Positions 9,255 through 17,657 of a stretch of DNA of 64,000 nucleotides are shown here, in pieces. The notes beneath the pieces are model-generated. The model was not told the origin of the DNA. It saw only the letters and a list, made by a program, of their open reading frames with translations, and searched no databases. Position numbers and translations under genes: made by a program. How positions within the stretch are numbered: position 1 is the first letter of the stretch; each line of letters starts with the position of its first letter. Location of the stretch: NCBI RefSeq assembly GCF_003851685.1, contig NZ_CP027727.1:1860001-1924000 (forward strand), read 5' to 3'. The DNA is from Pseudomonas sp. R5-89-07 (GTDB taxonomy: Bacteria; Pseudomonadota; Gammaproteobacteria; Pseudomonadales; Pseudomonadaceae).

Positions 9255-9707
9255 TTAGATTGCGTTCTGCAGGTTGCTGCGCAGGGCTATCAGATCCGCT
9301 TGCAACTTGCGCAATTGCTCCAGTTCCAGCCCGCTGGCCCCCAGGATGCACTGAGGAATCCCCATGGCCTTGTCCTGCAACGCCCGCCCGGCATCGGTCA
9401 ATTCCACGACGACTACGCGTTCATCTTCGCGACTACGGGTGCGGCTCAACAAGCCTTCGGCTTCCAGGCGCTTGAGCAGGGGCGTCAGGGAGCCGGGGTC
9501 GGTAAGCAGGCGATTGCTGATTTCGCCGACGGTCAAACCGTCTTCCTCCCACAACACCATCATGGCCAGGTACTGCGGGTAGGTCAGGCCGAGGGCTTGA
9601 AGAAGGGGCTTGTACACCTTGGTCATCAGCAGCGAGGTGGAATGCAATGCGAAACACAGCTGGTTATCCAGCAACAAGGATTCGCAGGGTGTGGGGTTCT
9701 TGCTCAT
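9255..9707 (-). CDS. ohrR: OhrR, MarR-family organic peroxide sensor/repressor
   Basis: 150 residues with a winged helix of MarR type: LTVGEISNRLLTDPGSLTPLLKRLEAEGLL and the wing RTRSREDERVVVVELTDAGR. Cys18 in the segment LLLDNQLCFALHS is the conserved reactive cysteine whose oxidation by organic peroxides releases the repressor. Its gene is followed by a spacer with REP elements and then ohr. ATG at 9705-9707 was chosen because upstream codons are not conserved. A LysR gene precedes it on the same strand, 79 bases away. Confidence 0.95.
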   Translation of the reverse strand: MSKNPTPCESLLLDNQLCFALHSTSLLMTKVYKPLLQALGLTYPQYLAMMVLWEEDGLTVGEISNRLLTDPGSLTPLLKRLEAEGLLSRTRSREDERVVVVELTDAGRALQDKAMGIPQCILGASGLELEQLRKLQADLIALRSNLQNAI

Positions 9708-9786
9708 GGGCGTGCCTCGAAAAAGCCTGTATGGCTGGAATCTAGCGGGCAAATCTTTAAGGCGCCAGATAATTCTGTCCCTGCGG

Positions 9787-10737
9787 TCAGACCAAGTCGC
9801 TTTGCAGGGCCAGATCCCAGGGCGGGACCGGGCTGAAACGGGATTTGAGGTATTCCAGCAGCAGCCGGCTGCGTGCGTTGGGTTGTTGTTCCAGGCGTAG
9901 CGCATAAATGCCGGTGGTTTCTGGGCTAGGCAAGCCGTTCTCGCAAAACAGTGGCAAGAGTTCACCACGTACCAGGTATTCGCTGGCCAGCCAGGTTGGC
10001 AGATGCGCAATACCTAAGCCCGCCAGGGCGCCGGAGAGCAGTGCTTCGGCGTTGTTGGCGCTCATGCGGATACGACGGGGGCGGTAGATGGCACGGCGCC
10101 CGTCCAGTTCGAACCGCCAGGCGAACATCGGCGCCAACCCGTCCCAATCCAGGCCATCGTGTTCGCTCAACTCCCGCGGGTGCGTCGGCGTGCCGCGGCT
10201 TTTCAGGTAGCCCGGGCTGGCGCAGGCGATGCGCACGATGCTGGCGAGCGGCGTGGCGATCAGACGGGTGTCGGCAATAAGCCCGGCGCGCAAGACCAGA
10301 TCGACCTTACCCAAGTGCGTGCCCTGCATATCGACGAAACTGTCGATCAAATGCAGGTGCACATCCAGCCCTGGGTACACCTTCAGGAAGTCTGCAATCA
10401 CCGGCGCCAGGTGCCTTCGCCCAAACGCCGCTGGTGCATCCATGCGGATCAGGCCTTCCGGCGCATGGCTCAGGGACACGGCTTCGGCGCGAGCCAGCTG
10501 CAGTTCACCGACAATCCGTCGTGCCCGTTCGGCAAACGCCAGGCCGGCCGAGGTGGGCACCACCGCATGGGTGCTACGCTGGAACAGGCGACTGCCTACG
10601 GAGTTCTCCAGGCTGTCGATGCGCCGCGCCACGGCTGAAGGGGTCAACGGATGACGGCGTGCGGCGGCGGAAAAGCTGCCGGTTTCCAGTACGTCGAGAA
10701 ACAGGCTCAGTTGATCGGTCAGCGTATTTGGATTCAT
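9787..10737 (-). CDS. LysR-family transcriptional regulator
   Basis: 316 residues. The helix-turn-helix is in MNPNTLTDQLSLFLDVLETG and SFSAAARRHPLTPSAVARRI, with an unusual His-Pro in the recognition region; the effector domain follows from about residue 90. The family members closest in feel are DmlR-like activators, but I cannot name the ligand. It is divergent from the TauE-family permease gene at 10850 across about 112 bases, which suggests the permease as a target. Confidence 0.9.
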   Translation of the reverse strand: MNPNTLTDQLSLFLDVLETGSFSAAARRHPLTPSAVARRIDSLENSVGSRLFQRSTHAVVPTSAGLAFAERARRIVGELQLARAEAVSLSHAPEGLIRMDAPAAFGRRHLAPVIADFLKVYPGLDVHLHLIDSFVDMQGTHLGKVDLVLRAGLIADTRLIATPLASIVRIACASPGYLKSRGTPTHPRELSEHDGLDWDGLAPMFAWRFELDGRRAIYRPRRIRMSANNAEALLSGALAGLGIAHLPTWLASEYLVRGELLPLFCENGLPSPETTGIYALRLEQQPNARSRLLLEYLKSRFSPVPPWDLALQSDLV

Positions 10738-10849
10738 CGGCGCTTGCTTATGCGAGATTGGCACAACCATTGTGCGTTGCTGTGCGTTTCCGTGCCAGCG
10801 CCGACTGCGTAGCATGCCAGGCATCGGGAATGTGGAGTGGCCAGCGGTG

Positions 10850-11596
10850 TTGGATTTAGCGATGTATCTGGTATTGGGCGCGGCCCTGGGCACAGTGGGC
10901 GGCTTGTTTGGCATTGGCGGCGGGCTGATCGCCATCCCCGTGCTGGGTGTGATGTTCGGCCTGGATCAGCAGATCGCCCAAGGCACTGCGCTGGTGATGG
11001 TGGTACCTAACGTAATGCTGGCCCTGTGGCGGTATCACCAACGCAACCGCATCGAACTACGCCACGCCCTGCCGCTGGGGGTGATGGGGTTCAGCTTCGC
11101 CTGGCTGGGTTCGATTTGGGCGGTAGGCCTGGACGCCGGCGCGATGCGGATTGGTTTTATTGTCTTTCTGGTGGTACTGGCGGCCTACAATCTGCTGCGC
11201 ATGTTTACCCGTAACGCACCGCCGACCGCGCAAATGCGTTATTCCTGGCCTTGGTTGGGCGTGCTTGGCGCAGCGTCAGGCTCGATGGGCGGGTTGTTTG
11301 GCGTCGGTGGCGCGGTGGTTGCCACGCCGGTGCTCACCAGTGTCTTCGGCACTACCCAGGTAGTCGCACAAGGCTTGTCTCTTGCATTGGCGCTACCGAG
11401 CACCGGTGTGACCCTGATCACTTACGCCTGGCATCATCAGGTGGACTGGTTGATCGGCGTACCTCTGGCGGTGGGTGGCCTGCTCAGTATCAGTTGGGGC
11501 GTGAAAGTCGCGCATGCACTGCCCGAGCGGGTGTTGCGTGGCTTGTTCTGCGGTTTTTTGGTGGTGTGCGCGGTGATGCTGGCCTTTAAAGTCTGA
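10850..11596 (+). CDS. TauE/SafE-family membrane permease (sulfite exporter-like)
   Basis: About 248 residues with eight predicted hydrophobic segments. Two internal repeats each contain the family signature GGLFGIGGGLIAIPVLGV (near residue 15) and GGLFGVGGAVVATPVLTS (near residue 145). The family exports sulfite, sulfoacetate or other organosulfur anions; substrate here is not known. The TTG at 10850 is preceded by GGAG with a 12-base spacing; ATG 10862 is an alternative start without a clear ribosome site. Its 3' end overlaps the convergent LysR gene by 11 bases. Confidence 0.85.
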   Translation: MDLAMYLVLGAALGTVGGLFGIGGGLIAIPVLGVMFGLDQQIAQGTALVMVVPNVMLALWRYHQRNRIELRHALPLGVMGFSFAWLGSIWAVGLDAGAMRIGFIVFLVVLAAYNLLRMFTRNAPPTAQMRYSWPWLGVLGAASGSMGGLFGVGGAVVATPVLTSVFGTTQVVAQGLSLALALPSTGVTLITYAWHHQVDWLIGVPLAVGGLLSISWGVKVAHALPERVLRGLFCGFLVVCAVMLAFKV

Positions 11597-12440
11597 AGCC
11601 TTCGAGGATGTAGTCGGCCAGGCATTCGGTGATGGGCGAGGTCATTTGCGGGTTGCGCAGCAGGCGCAGGTGCATCGAAGGCAAGGACGGGAAGCCTTCT
11701 TCACTGCCGAGTATGCGCAGGTCTTCGGGCACCAGGCTTTCCATGCTGACCATCGCCGCCAGGCCGGCGCTCACCACCGCCAGGATCGCCGCACCGTTGG
11801 AGCTGTGGTAAGCCAGGCGATAGTCCCGTCCGGCCGCGTCCAGCGCTGCCCGGGCCCACTGGGTGTAAACGCAGTCGTCGCCGGAAACCGCCAGTGGCAG
11901 GACGTCATGCTGGTCCACGCAGAAGCACGCTGATGCGGCCCACACGATGCGCTCAGTGCGCAAGAGTTCACCAAGGTCATTGCCGGGCTCGCGACTGATT
12001 ACAGTCAAGGCCAGGTCCCTTCGCTGCATCAATACCGTTGACGACTCGCAGTGCAGCTCGATCTGGATCAGCGGGTACGCCTTGGAGAACTGCTTGAGAA
12101 TGCCTGGTAGAAAGCGCATCACGTAATCGTCCGGCGTGCCGATGCGCACCAACCCCACCATGTGCGGCTCGCGCAGGGTGTTGAACACCTCGCTGTGCAG
12201 TTTCAGGATGCGCCGCGCATACCCCAGCAACACTTGGCCCTCGGGCGTCAACCGCACCTGACGCCCATCGCGTTCGAATAGCTTGCGCTGCAGCACGTCT
12301 TCTTCCAGGCGTTTCATCTGCATGCTCACCGCCGACTGGGTGCGGTTGACCAGCTCCCCAGCTCGAGTAAATCCGCCCTGATCGGCGATGGCGACAAAGG
12401 TGCGCAGCACGTCTGTGTCGATGCTCGGGTAAGTCGACAA
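11586..12440 (-). CDS. LysR-family transcriptional regulator (LrhA/HexA-like)
   Basis: 284 residues. The DNA-binding part, DTDVLRTFVAIADQGGFTRA and NRTQSAVSMQMKRLEEDVLQ, resembles the LrhA/HexA/PecT group, which control motility, adhesion and secondary traits. The start is TTG (12438-12440) preceded by GGAG ten bases away. No in-frame ATG is nearby. It is divergent from a DUF1127 gene across 97 bases, which is the natural candidate for its regulation. Confidence 0.9.
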   Translation of the reverse strand: MSTYPSIDTDVLRTFVAIADQGGFTRAGELVNRTQSAVSMQMKRLEEDVLQRKLFERDGRQVRLTPEGQVLLGYARRILKLHSEVFNTLREPHMVGLVRIGTPDDYVMRFLPGILKQFSKAYPLIQIELHCESSTVLMQRRDLALTVISREPGNDLGELLRTERIVWAASACFCVDQHDVLPLAVSGDDCVYTQWARAALDAAGRDYRLAYHSSNGAAILAVVSAGLAAMVSMESLVPEDLRILGSEEGFPSLPSMHLRLLRNPQMTSPITECLADYILEGFRL

Positions 12441-12537
12441 TTAATCAATCTCCGAGATGTATTGCATAAGAAACATTCGTTGGATTGATCATAAGCCCAG
12501 GCACACACTGACGCCATCCCCACTGGAGGGCGAGAAG

Positions 12538-12741
12538 ATGAAAGGTCAAACAGGTTTTGTGATGGCGAAGGGGCCGTTCTTCGGGCTTCTTCATACGATT
12601 TCGCGCTGGCAGGCTTTGCATCGTGAACGCCAGATGCTGGCGGGCATGAGCGACGACGCGCTCAAGGATATCGGTCTCAACCGTATCGATGTGGAGCAGG
12701 AGATCCATCGGCATTTCTGGGAAGACCCGCTGCGAAAGTAA
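12538..12741 (+). CDS. DUF1127 (YjiS-like) small protein
   Basis: 67 residues ending with the DUF1127 signature: ISRWQALHRERQMLAGMSDD followed by ALKDIGLNRIDVEQEI. The C-terminal arginine-rich helix is typical; some members bind RNA and affect phosphate and carbon metabolism in other bacteria, but function here is unknown. ATG 12538 follows GGAGGGCGAGAAG, a strong ribosome binding site. The gene stands alone, divergent from the LrhA-like regulator. Confidence 0.88.
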   Translation: MKGQTGFVMAKGPFFGLLHTISRWQALHRERQMLAGMSDDALKDIGLNRIDVEQEIHRHFWEDPLRK

Positions 12742-12786
12742 GCGGGAATGCAGTAGGGTAGGGCGTGCGTATTCAAGGAGCTGTTC

Positions 12787-14016
12787 ATGTCCGCCGTCCT
12801 CTCCTTTTCCCTCAAGCAAGCACGACGCATGGCGCTGGCGGCCCAGGGTTTTTCCGGGCGCCAGCCGCCGGCACAGATAAAGGCCGCGCACCTCAACCGT
12901 TTGATCGAGCGCCTCGGCGTGCTGCAGATCGATTCGGTCAATGCCGTGGTGCGCTCCCATTACCTGCCGCTGTTTTCTCGGCTGGGCCATTATTCCCCGT
13001 TGATACTCGAGCAGGCCGCCTGGAGCCAGGGGCGGCGGCGTTCGCTGTTCGAATACTGGGGGCATGAGGCCTCGCTGCTGCCCATGGCGATGTACCCCTT
13101 GATGCGCTGGCGCATGGAGCGGGCCAAGCAGGGGCAGGGGATTTACGCGCAAATGGCGCGATTCGGGCGTGAGCGGCAGAGCACGATCCAGCGCGTTTTG
13201 CAGGCCGTCGAACAGCAGGGCGCATTAGGGGCGGGCAGCTTGTCGACCCGCGAGCAGCGTGCCGGGCCCTGGTGGGATTGGAGTGACGAGAAACATGCGC
13301 TGGAATGGCTGTTCGCTGCGGGTCTGGTTACGGTGGCGGGGCGGCGCGGGTTTGAACGCCTCTATGATTTGCCCGAGCGGGTGCTCCCCGGCGAAATCCT
13401 TCAAGTCTCCGTAAGCGAAGCCGAGGCCCAGCGGGGTTTGTTGCTGCACAGCGCGAGCGCATTAGGTGTGGCCACTGAAAAAGACCTGCGCGATTATTTT
13501 CGCCTTGATCCTGCCGATAGTCGCCAGCGCCTGGCCGAACTGGTCGAGGAGGGGCAATTGCTGGACTGCCAGGTGCAAGGCTGGAAGCAACCGGCGTATT
13601 GCCTGCCGGAGCCAAAAGTGCCACGCAGCGTGCCCGCCAGCGCGTTGTTGTCGCCATTTGATTCGTTGATCTGGGAGCGTGCACGTACCGAGCGCCTGTT
13701 CGATTTCCGCTATCGGCTGGAAATCTACACGCCACAACACAAGCGGGTGTACGGCTACTACGTGCTACCGTTTTTGCACAACGAGCGGATCGCCGCGCGC
13801 CTCGATTTGCGCGCAGAGCGGGCAAACGGTTGCCTGGCGGTGCATGCGGTGCACGAGGAGGCGCTGGGGCTGGATGATCAAGGAATAGTGGCGTTGGCGC
13901 TGAACCTGCGGCAGATGGCCGATTGGTTGGGGCTGCAGCGGGTGCTGCTCAATTGCCAGCGGCCGAGTGCTGCGCGTTTGAGGGTGGCAATGCTGGGTAT
14001 CGATGTCGGCCTTTAG
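12787..14016 (+). CDS. YcaQ/AlkX-type winged-helix DNA glycosylase
   Basis: 409 residues, the usual family length. The N-terminal LGVLQIDSVNAVVRSHYLPL contains the QxD motif (Gln-Ile-Asp) that in E. coli YcaQ catalyses unhooking of interstrand DNA crosslinks. The second half has LSPFDSLIWERARTERLFDF and KRVYGYYVLPFLHNERIAAR, the family core. Known members protect against nitrogen mustards and azinomycin-type natural products. ATG follows AAGGAG. A REP element follows the stop codon. Confidence 0.88.
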   Translation: MSAVLSFSLKQARRMALAAQGFSGRQPPAQIKAAHLNRLIERLGVLQIDSVNAVVRSHYLPLFSRLGHYSPLILEQAAWSQGRRRSLFEYWGHEASLLPMAMYPLMRWRMERAKQGQGIYAQMARFGRERQSTIQRVLQAVEQQGALGAGSLSTREQRAGPWWDWSDEKHALEWLFAAGLVTVAGRRGFERLYDLPERVLPGEILQVSVSEAEAQRGLLLHSASALGVATEKDLRDYFRLDPADSRQRLAELVEEGQLLDCQVQGWKQPAYCLPEPKVPRSVPASALLSPFDSLIWERARTERLFDFRYRLEIYTPQHKRVYGYYVLPFLHNERIAARLDLRAERANGCLAVHAVHEEALGLDDQGIVALALNLRQMADWLGLQRVLLNCQRPSAARLRVAMLGIDVGL

Positions 14017-14020
14017 GGCG

Positions 14021-14088
14021 CTATCGGGGGCAAGCCCCCTCCCACATGTGGCGTGCATACAGTGTGGGAGGGGGCTTGCCCCCGATGG
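14021..14088. repeat. REP inverted repeat (TGTGGGAGGGGGC class)
   Basis: Left arm CTATCGGGGGCAAGCC... (14021-14046) and right arm TGTGGGAGGGGGCTTGCC... (14063-14088) are inverted copies around a 16-base centre. It lies between convergent genes, the usual position for these Pseudomonas elements. Confidence 0.9.
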
Positions 14089-14111
14089 CGATGGTCCAGA
14101 CGACTAATGGC

Positions 14112-15461
14112 TTAGCGCTTGACCTGTTTCAAGGTTTCGGCAATCAGAAACGCCAGTTCTAGCGATTGGTCGGCGTTCATCCGCGGGTCGCAGTGGGTGT
14201 GGTAGCGGTCCGACAAGCCGTCTTCGGTGATCGGTCGTGCGCCGCCGATGCATTCGGTAACGTTCTGCCCGGTCATCTCGATATGGATGCCGCCGGCATA
14301 GCTGCCTTCAGCCTGATGCACCTGGAAGAACTCCTTCACTTCGCCGAGGATCTGCGCAAAGTCGCGGGTTTTGTAGCCGCTGCTGGCCTTGATGGTGTTG
14401 CCATGCATGGGGTCGGAACTCCATAGCACATGCTTGCCTTCGCGCTGCACGGCGCGAATCAGGTCTGGCAGGTGGTCGCCGACTTTATTGGCGCCCATGC
14501 GGGCGATCAGGTTCAAGCGGCCAGGGTCGTTGTCCGGGTTAAGGATATCGATCAGGCGGATCAGGTCGTCCGGGCTCATGCTCGGGCCGACCTTGACGCC
14601 GATCGGGTTGTTCACCCCACGCAGGAACTCGACGTGGGCGCCATCCAGCTGGCGGGTACGGTCGCCAATCCAGAGCATATGGGCCGAGCAGTCGTAGTAG
14701 TCGTTGGTCAGGCTGTCACGACGCACGAAAGCTTCTTCATAGTTGAGCAGCAAGGCTTCGTGAGCGGTGAAGAAGCTGGTCTCGCGCAGTTGCGGCGAAT
14801 CGTCCATGCCACAGGCGCGCATGAAGGCCAAGGTCTCGTCGATGCGGTCGGCCAGTTGGCTGTACTTCTCGGCCAGCGCAGAGTTGGCAATGAAGTCCAG
14901 GTTCCACTTGTGCACCTGGTGCAGGTCAGCAAACCCGCCCTGGGCAAAGGCCCGCAGCAGGTTGAGGGTGGCGGTGGACTGGTGATAGCTCTGCAACAGG
15001 CGATCCGGGTCCGGGACGCGGCTCTTTTCGTCGAAGCCGATGCCATTGACGATATCGCCGCGGTAGGCAGGCAGCGTGACGCCGTCGATGGTTTCATCGT
15101 TGGACGAGCGCGGCTTGGCGAACTGGCCGGCCATGCGTCCGACTTTCACCACTGGGCAGCCGGCGGCGAAGGTCATCACGATCGCCATCTGCAGCAACAC
15201 TTTGAAGGTGTCGCGGATCTTCGCAGCGGAAAACTCGACAAAGCTCTCGGCGCAGTCACCGCCTTGCAACAAGAAGGCGCGACCCTGGGTGACTTCGGCA
15301 AACTGACGACGCAATTCGCGGGCTTCCCCGGCAAACACCAGCGGCGGGTAACTGGCCAGGCTCTGCTCCACTTGCAGCAGGTGCGCGGCATCCGGGTACC
15401 GGGGTTGTTGCTGGATCGGCAGGGCACGCCAGCTGTCGGGGCTCCAGGGTTGGCTCATCAT
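14112..15461 (-). CDS. 3-deoxy-7-phosphoheptulonate synthase, class II
   Basis: 449 residues. Plant-type (class II) DAHP synthase motifs are clear: [11 protein letters not shown] (about 83-93), [16 protein letters not shown] (about 115-130), [20 protein letters not shown], and the metal and substrate segments [10 protein letters not shown] and [17 protein letters not shown]. It performs the same first shikimate step as the unrelated class I enzyme at the left edge. Class II forms in Pseudomonas include phenazine-linked PhzC, but no phz gene is nearby, so this is probably the housekeeping copy. Two adjacent ATGs (15459-61 and 15456-58) are possible starts. Confidence 0.95.
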   Translation of the reverse strand: MMSQPWSPDSWRALPIQQQPRYPDAAHLLQVEQSLASYPPLVFAGEARELRRQFAEVTQGRAFLLQGGDCAESFVEFSAAKIRDTFKVLLQMAIVMTFAAGCPVVKVGRMAGQFAKPRSSNDETIDGVTLPAYRGDIVNGIGFDEKSRVPDPDRLLQSYHQSTATLNLLRAFAQGGFADLHQVHKWNLDFIANSALAEKYSQLADRIDETLAFMRACGMDDSPQLRETSFFTAHEALLLNYEEAFVRRDSLTNDYYDCSAHMLWIGDRTRQLDGAHVEFLRGVNNPIGVKVGPSMSPDDLIRLIDILNPDNDPGRLNLIARMGANKVGDHLPDLIRAVQREGKHVLWSSDPMHGNTIKASSGYKTRDFAQILGEVKEFFQVHQAEGSYAGGIHIEMTGQNVTECIGGARPITEDGLSDRYHTHCDPRMNADQSLELAFLIAETLKQVKR

Positions 15462-15583
15462 GCACTCGTTGGGTAGGTTGACGTTCGGGCGTCAATGTTA
15501 GCAGCAATTAGTGCGTGACCTGCTGACGTCGCTTGGCCGACAATCGCGCACTTTGCCCCGCAGCCAACCCGTTAGGAGTAGTG

Positions 15584-16339
15584 ATGAGCGAGGAGCGTGT
15601 CGAGCGCCTGCTGGCCGAAGTGCATGATGATTTCGGCATGATCCGCGTACTGGAAGTGGCCGATTACCGTTTTCTCGAATTTGGCGATGCCATCGAGCAG
15701 AGTTGCGTGTTCACGGCCGACCCGAGCTGGCTGGAGTATGACTACACCCGCGCCATGCTGATTGGGGCGTTGTGCCATGAGCAGCCCGAAAGTGCGCTGT
15801 TCCTCGGCCTGGGTGCCGGCACGCTGACCCAGGCGTGCCTGAAGTTCCTGGCGCTTGACGATGTCGAAGCCATCGAGCTGCGCCCCGACGTACCGCGCCT
15901 GGCCATTGAATACTTGGGGCTGGACGATGATCCGCGCCTGTATATCCGTATTGGCGATGCCCTGGAGTTGCTCGACAGCGCTGAATCGGCCGACCTCATT
16001 TTCGTCGACCTGTACACCGATGTGGGGCCAGGCGTCGGCCACCTGGCCTGGACGTTCCTCGAGAATTGCCAGAAGAAGCTCAATCCCGGCGGCTGGCTGG
16101 TGATCAACCAGTGGGCGACCGACGACGGCAAGCCGCTTGGCGCAGCATTGTTGCGCGGGTTGTATCACCGGCATTACTGGGAGCTGCCGGTGAAGGAGGG
16201 CAACGTGATCCTGCTGGTGCCTTCGGAGCTGGATCAGGAGCTGGACCTGGACGCGCTGTCCGCTCGCGCCGAGGCCTTGGCGCCGCGACTGGGTTATTCG
16301 TTGCAGGCGCTGATCAAGGCGATTCGGCCGGCGACCTAG
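15584..16339 (+). CDS. Spermidine synthase-like SAM-fold protein
   Basis: 251 residues. The core SALFLGLGAGTLTQACLKFL followed by VEAIELRPDVPRLAIEYLGL and a DDPRLYIRIGDALELL strand is the Rossmann nucleotide site of polyamine synthases. The acceptor-site aspartate region, LIFVDLYTDVGPG, is partly conserved. No membrane segments, unlike spermidine synthases fused to transporters. It may be an aminopropyltransferase or a methyltransferase relative; the exact reaction is not evident. ATG follows AGGAGTAGTG. Confidence 0.78.
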   Translation: MSEERVERLLAEVHDDFGMIRVLEVADYRFLEFGDAIEQSCVFTADPSWLEYDYTRAMLIGALCHEQPESALFLGLGAGTLTQACLKFLALDDVEAIELRPDVPRLAIEYLGLDDDPRLYIRIGDALELLDSAESADLIFVDLYTDVGPGVGHLAWTFLENCQKKLNPGGWLVINQWATDDGKPLGAALLRGLYHRHYWELPVKEGNVILLVPSELDQELDLDALSARAEALAPRLGYSLQALIKAIRPAT

Positions 16340-16353
16340 GCGTCTGTTCCGGC

Positions 16354-16427
16354 GCTATCGGGGGCAAGCCCCCTCCCACAGTTGAAATGCGTTCCAAGTG
16401 TGGGAGGGGGCTTGCTCCCGATGTAGC
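16354..16427. repeat. REP inverted repeat (TGTGGGAGGGGGC class)
   Basis: Arms GCTATCGGGGGCAAGCCCCC and TGTGGGAGGGGGCTTGCTCC with extensions to TAGC pair across a short centre between two convergent genes. The right arm has CTCCC where others have CCCCC. Confidence 0.88.
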
Positions 16428-16440
16428 CGGCACTGCCCAA

Positions 16441-17232
16441 TCAGATACCCTTGAACACCCCCGGCCGCTTCTCGACCATCGCCCGCATGCCTTCCTTGGC
16501 GTCTTCGCTGTTGAGCAATTTGTCCACCATCGGCGGCAGCGCGGCCGCCGCCACAGTCTCGCCTTCCGTGCGGGCCAATCGCGCCGACATCAGCGTTGCC
16601 TGCACGCCAAGCGGGGCCTGGCGTGCGATGCGATTGGCCAGCTCGATGGCGCGCGGTATCAGGTCTTCGCTGGCCATCACTTCCTGCACCAGGCCCAGGC
16701 GCAGGGCTTCATGGGCATCGAACTCATCGCCGGTCAGCAACCAGCGCATCGCATTGCCCCAGCCAGCGATTTGATGAAAGCGCAATGTCGCGCCGCCAAA
16801 AGGAAAGATCCCACGCTGTACTTCCATCTGCGCAAAACGGGTGTTGCTTGCACACAGGTTGATATCCGCCGCCAGCATCAGTTCGATGCCGATGGTCAGG
16901 CAGTAGCCTTGAGCAGCAACGATCACCGGTTTATTCACCCTGGGGCCTGCGAACACGCCCCAGGGGTCGCAGCCGCCCAGGGGCGGTTGCCAACCGCCGG
17001 CCATTACGGCGCTGACATTGGCCAGGTCGAGCCCGGCGGTGAAGTGGTCGCCATGGGCAAACACCACGGCAACCCGCGCGTCATCGTTTCGATCAAAATC
17101 GCCATAGGCCATGCTCAATGCGTTGAGCAGGTCCAGGTCGAAAGCATTGCGTTTTGCCACTCGGTCCAGCCCCAGCAACAGGACATGGCCCTGGAGTTCA
17201 CGGGTGACGCGGCTGCTGCTGGCTTGATTCAT
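16441..17232 (-). CDS. Enoyl-CoA hydratase/isomerase family protein
   Basis: 263 residues, crotonase fold. FAHGDHFTAGLDLANV forms the first oxyanion strand, and VAAQGYCLTIGIELMLAADI the second; the usual catalytic glutamate of hydratases lies near GAT in IFPFGGATLRF, where the pattern is altered. The substrate acyl-CoA cannot be deduced. It is a single gene, divergent from deaD across a 422-base spacer. The ATG at 17230-17232 is chosen because the upstream extension is not conserved in type. Confidence 0.88.
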   Translation of the reverse strand: MNQASSSRVTRELQGHVLLLGLDRVAKRNAFDLDLLNALSMAYGDFDRNDDARVAVVFAHGDHFTAGLDLANVSAVMAGGWQPPLGGCDPWGVFAGPRVNKPVIVAAQGYCLTIGIELMLAADINLCASNTRFAQMEVQRGIFPFGGATLRFHQIAGWGNAMRWLLTGDEFDAHEALRLGLVQEVMASEDLIPRAIELANRIARQAPLGVQATLMSARLARTEGETVAAAALPPMVDKLLNSEDAKEGMRAMVEKRPGVFKGI

Positions 17233-17654
17233 CGGGTGTGCCCTCGGGCGCGGGTAAGGTTTCAGACCAAAGGGGCGGTCTGGACAGGTGAACCGTTTAA
17301 GCGTGATGAGCAACAGGGCCGGGCCTTTGAAAAATAGACCCTGGCGCACTTATGTGCAAAGACTGTGACGCAGGGCGGTTTCTCGGTGCTTTGCGATAAA
17401 AAAAGCTCCCTTTTTCAGCTATTTCCGGTATAGTGCGCGCCGGCCTTTAACCGGGCCGCGTTTAGGTAGCGCAATTCCCCGAAGTCAGCTTCGGCTGCAC
17501 GTCCGCACAGCGGACTCTCCCTTGACGAATCTTTTTCATTCATTCGTTTTCGCAAATCCCCGCCGACAAAGCAGCCAGGGCGACTCTTGAGTCTCAACAC
17601 GGCATGCGCAGCTTTGGAGCATGGGTCTTTGCGGATGCACTTAGAGGCAGACCC
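17233..17654 (+). other. Spacer holding the deaD promoter and structured leader
   Basis: No gene. A TATAGT box at 17429-17434 is a likely deaD -10, giving a leader of roughly 215 bases, long as in cold-shock mRNAs. The leader has consecutive short hairpins: CGGCC/GGCCG (17441-17458), CCGAAG/CTTCGG (17479-17494) and GTCCGC/GCGGAC (17501-17515). A pyrimidine-rich stretch follows at 17516-17550, then the start-codon hairpin at 17620-17657. Confidence 0.55.
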
Positions 17655-17657
17655 ATG
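17620..17657 (+). promoter_or_regulatory. Start-codon hairpin of deaD mRNA
   Basis: CATGGGTCT (17620-17628) is an exact inverted copy of AGACCCATG (17649-17657). The last three bases of the right arm are the deaD ATG. The 20-base loop contains AGAGG (17643-17647), the ribosome binding site. The structure would limit initiation unless melted or bound by a factor, and suggests translational control or autoregulation by the helicase itself. Confidence 0.6.
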
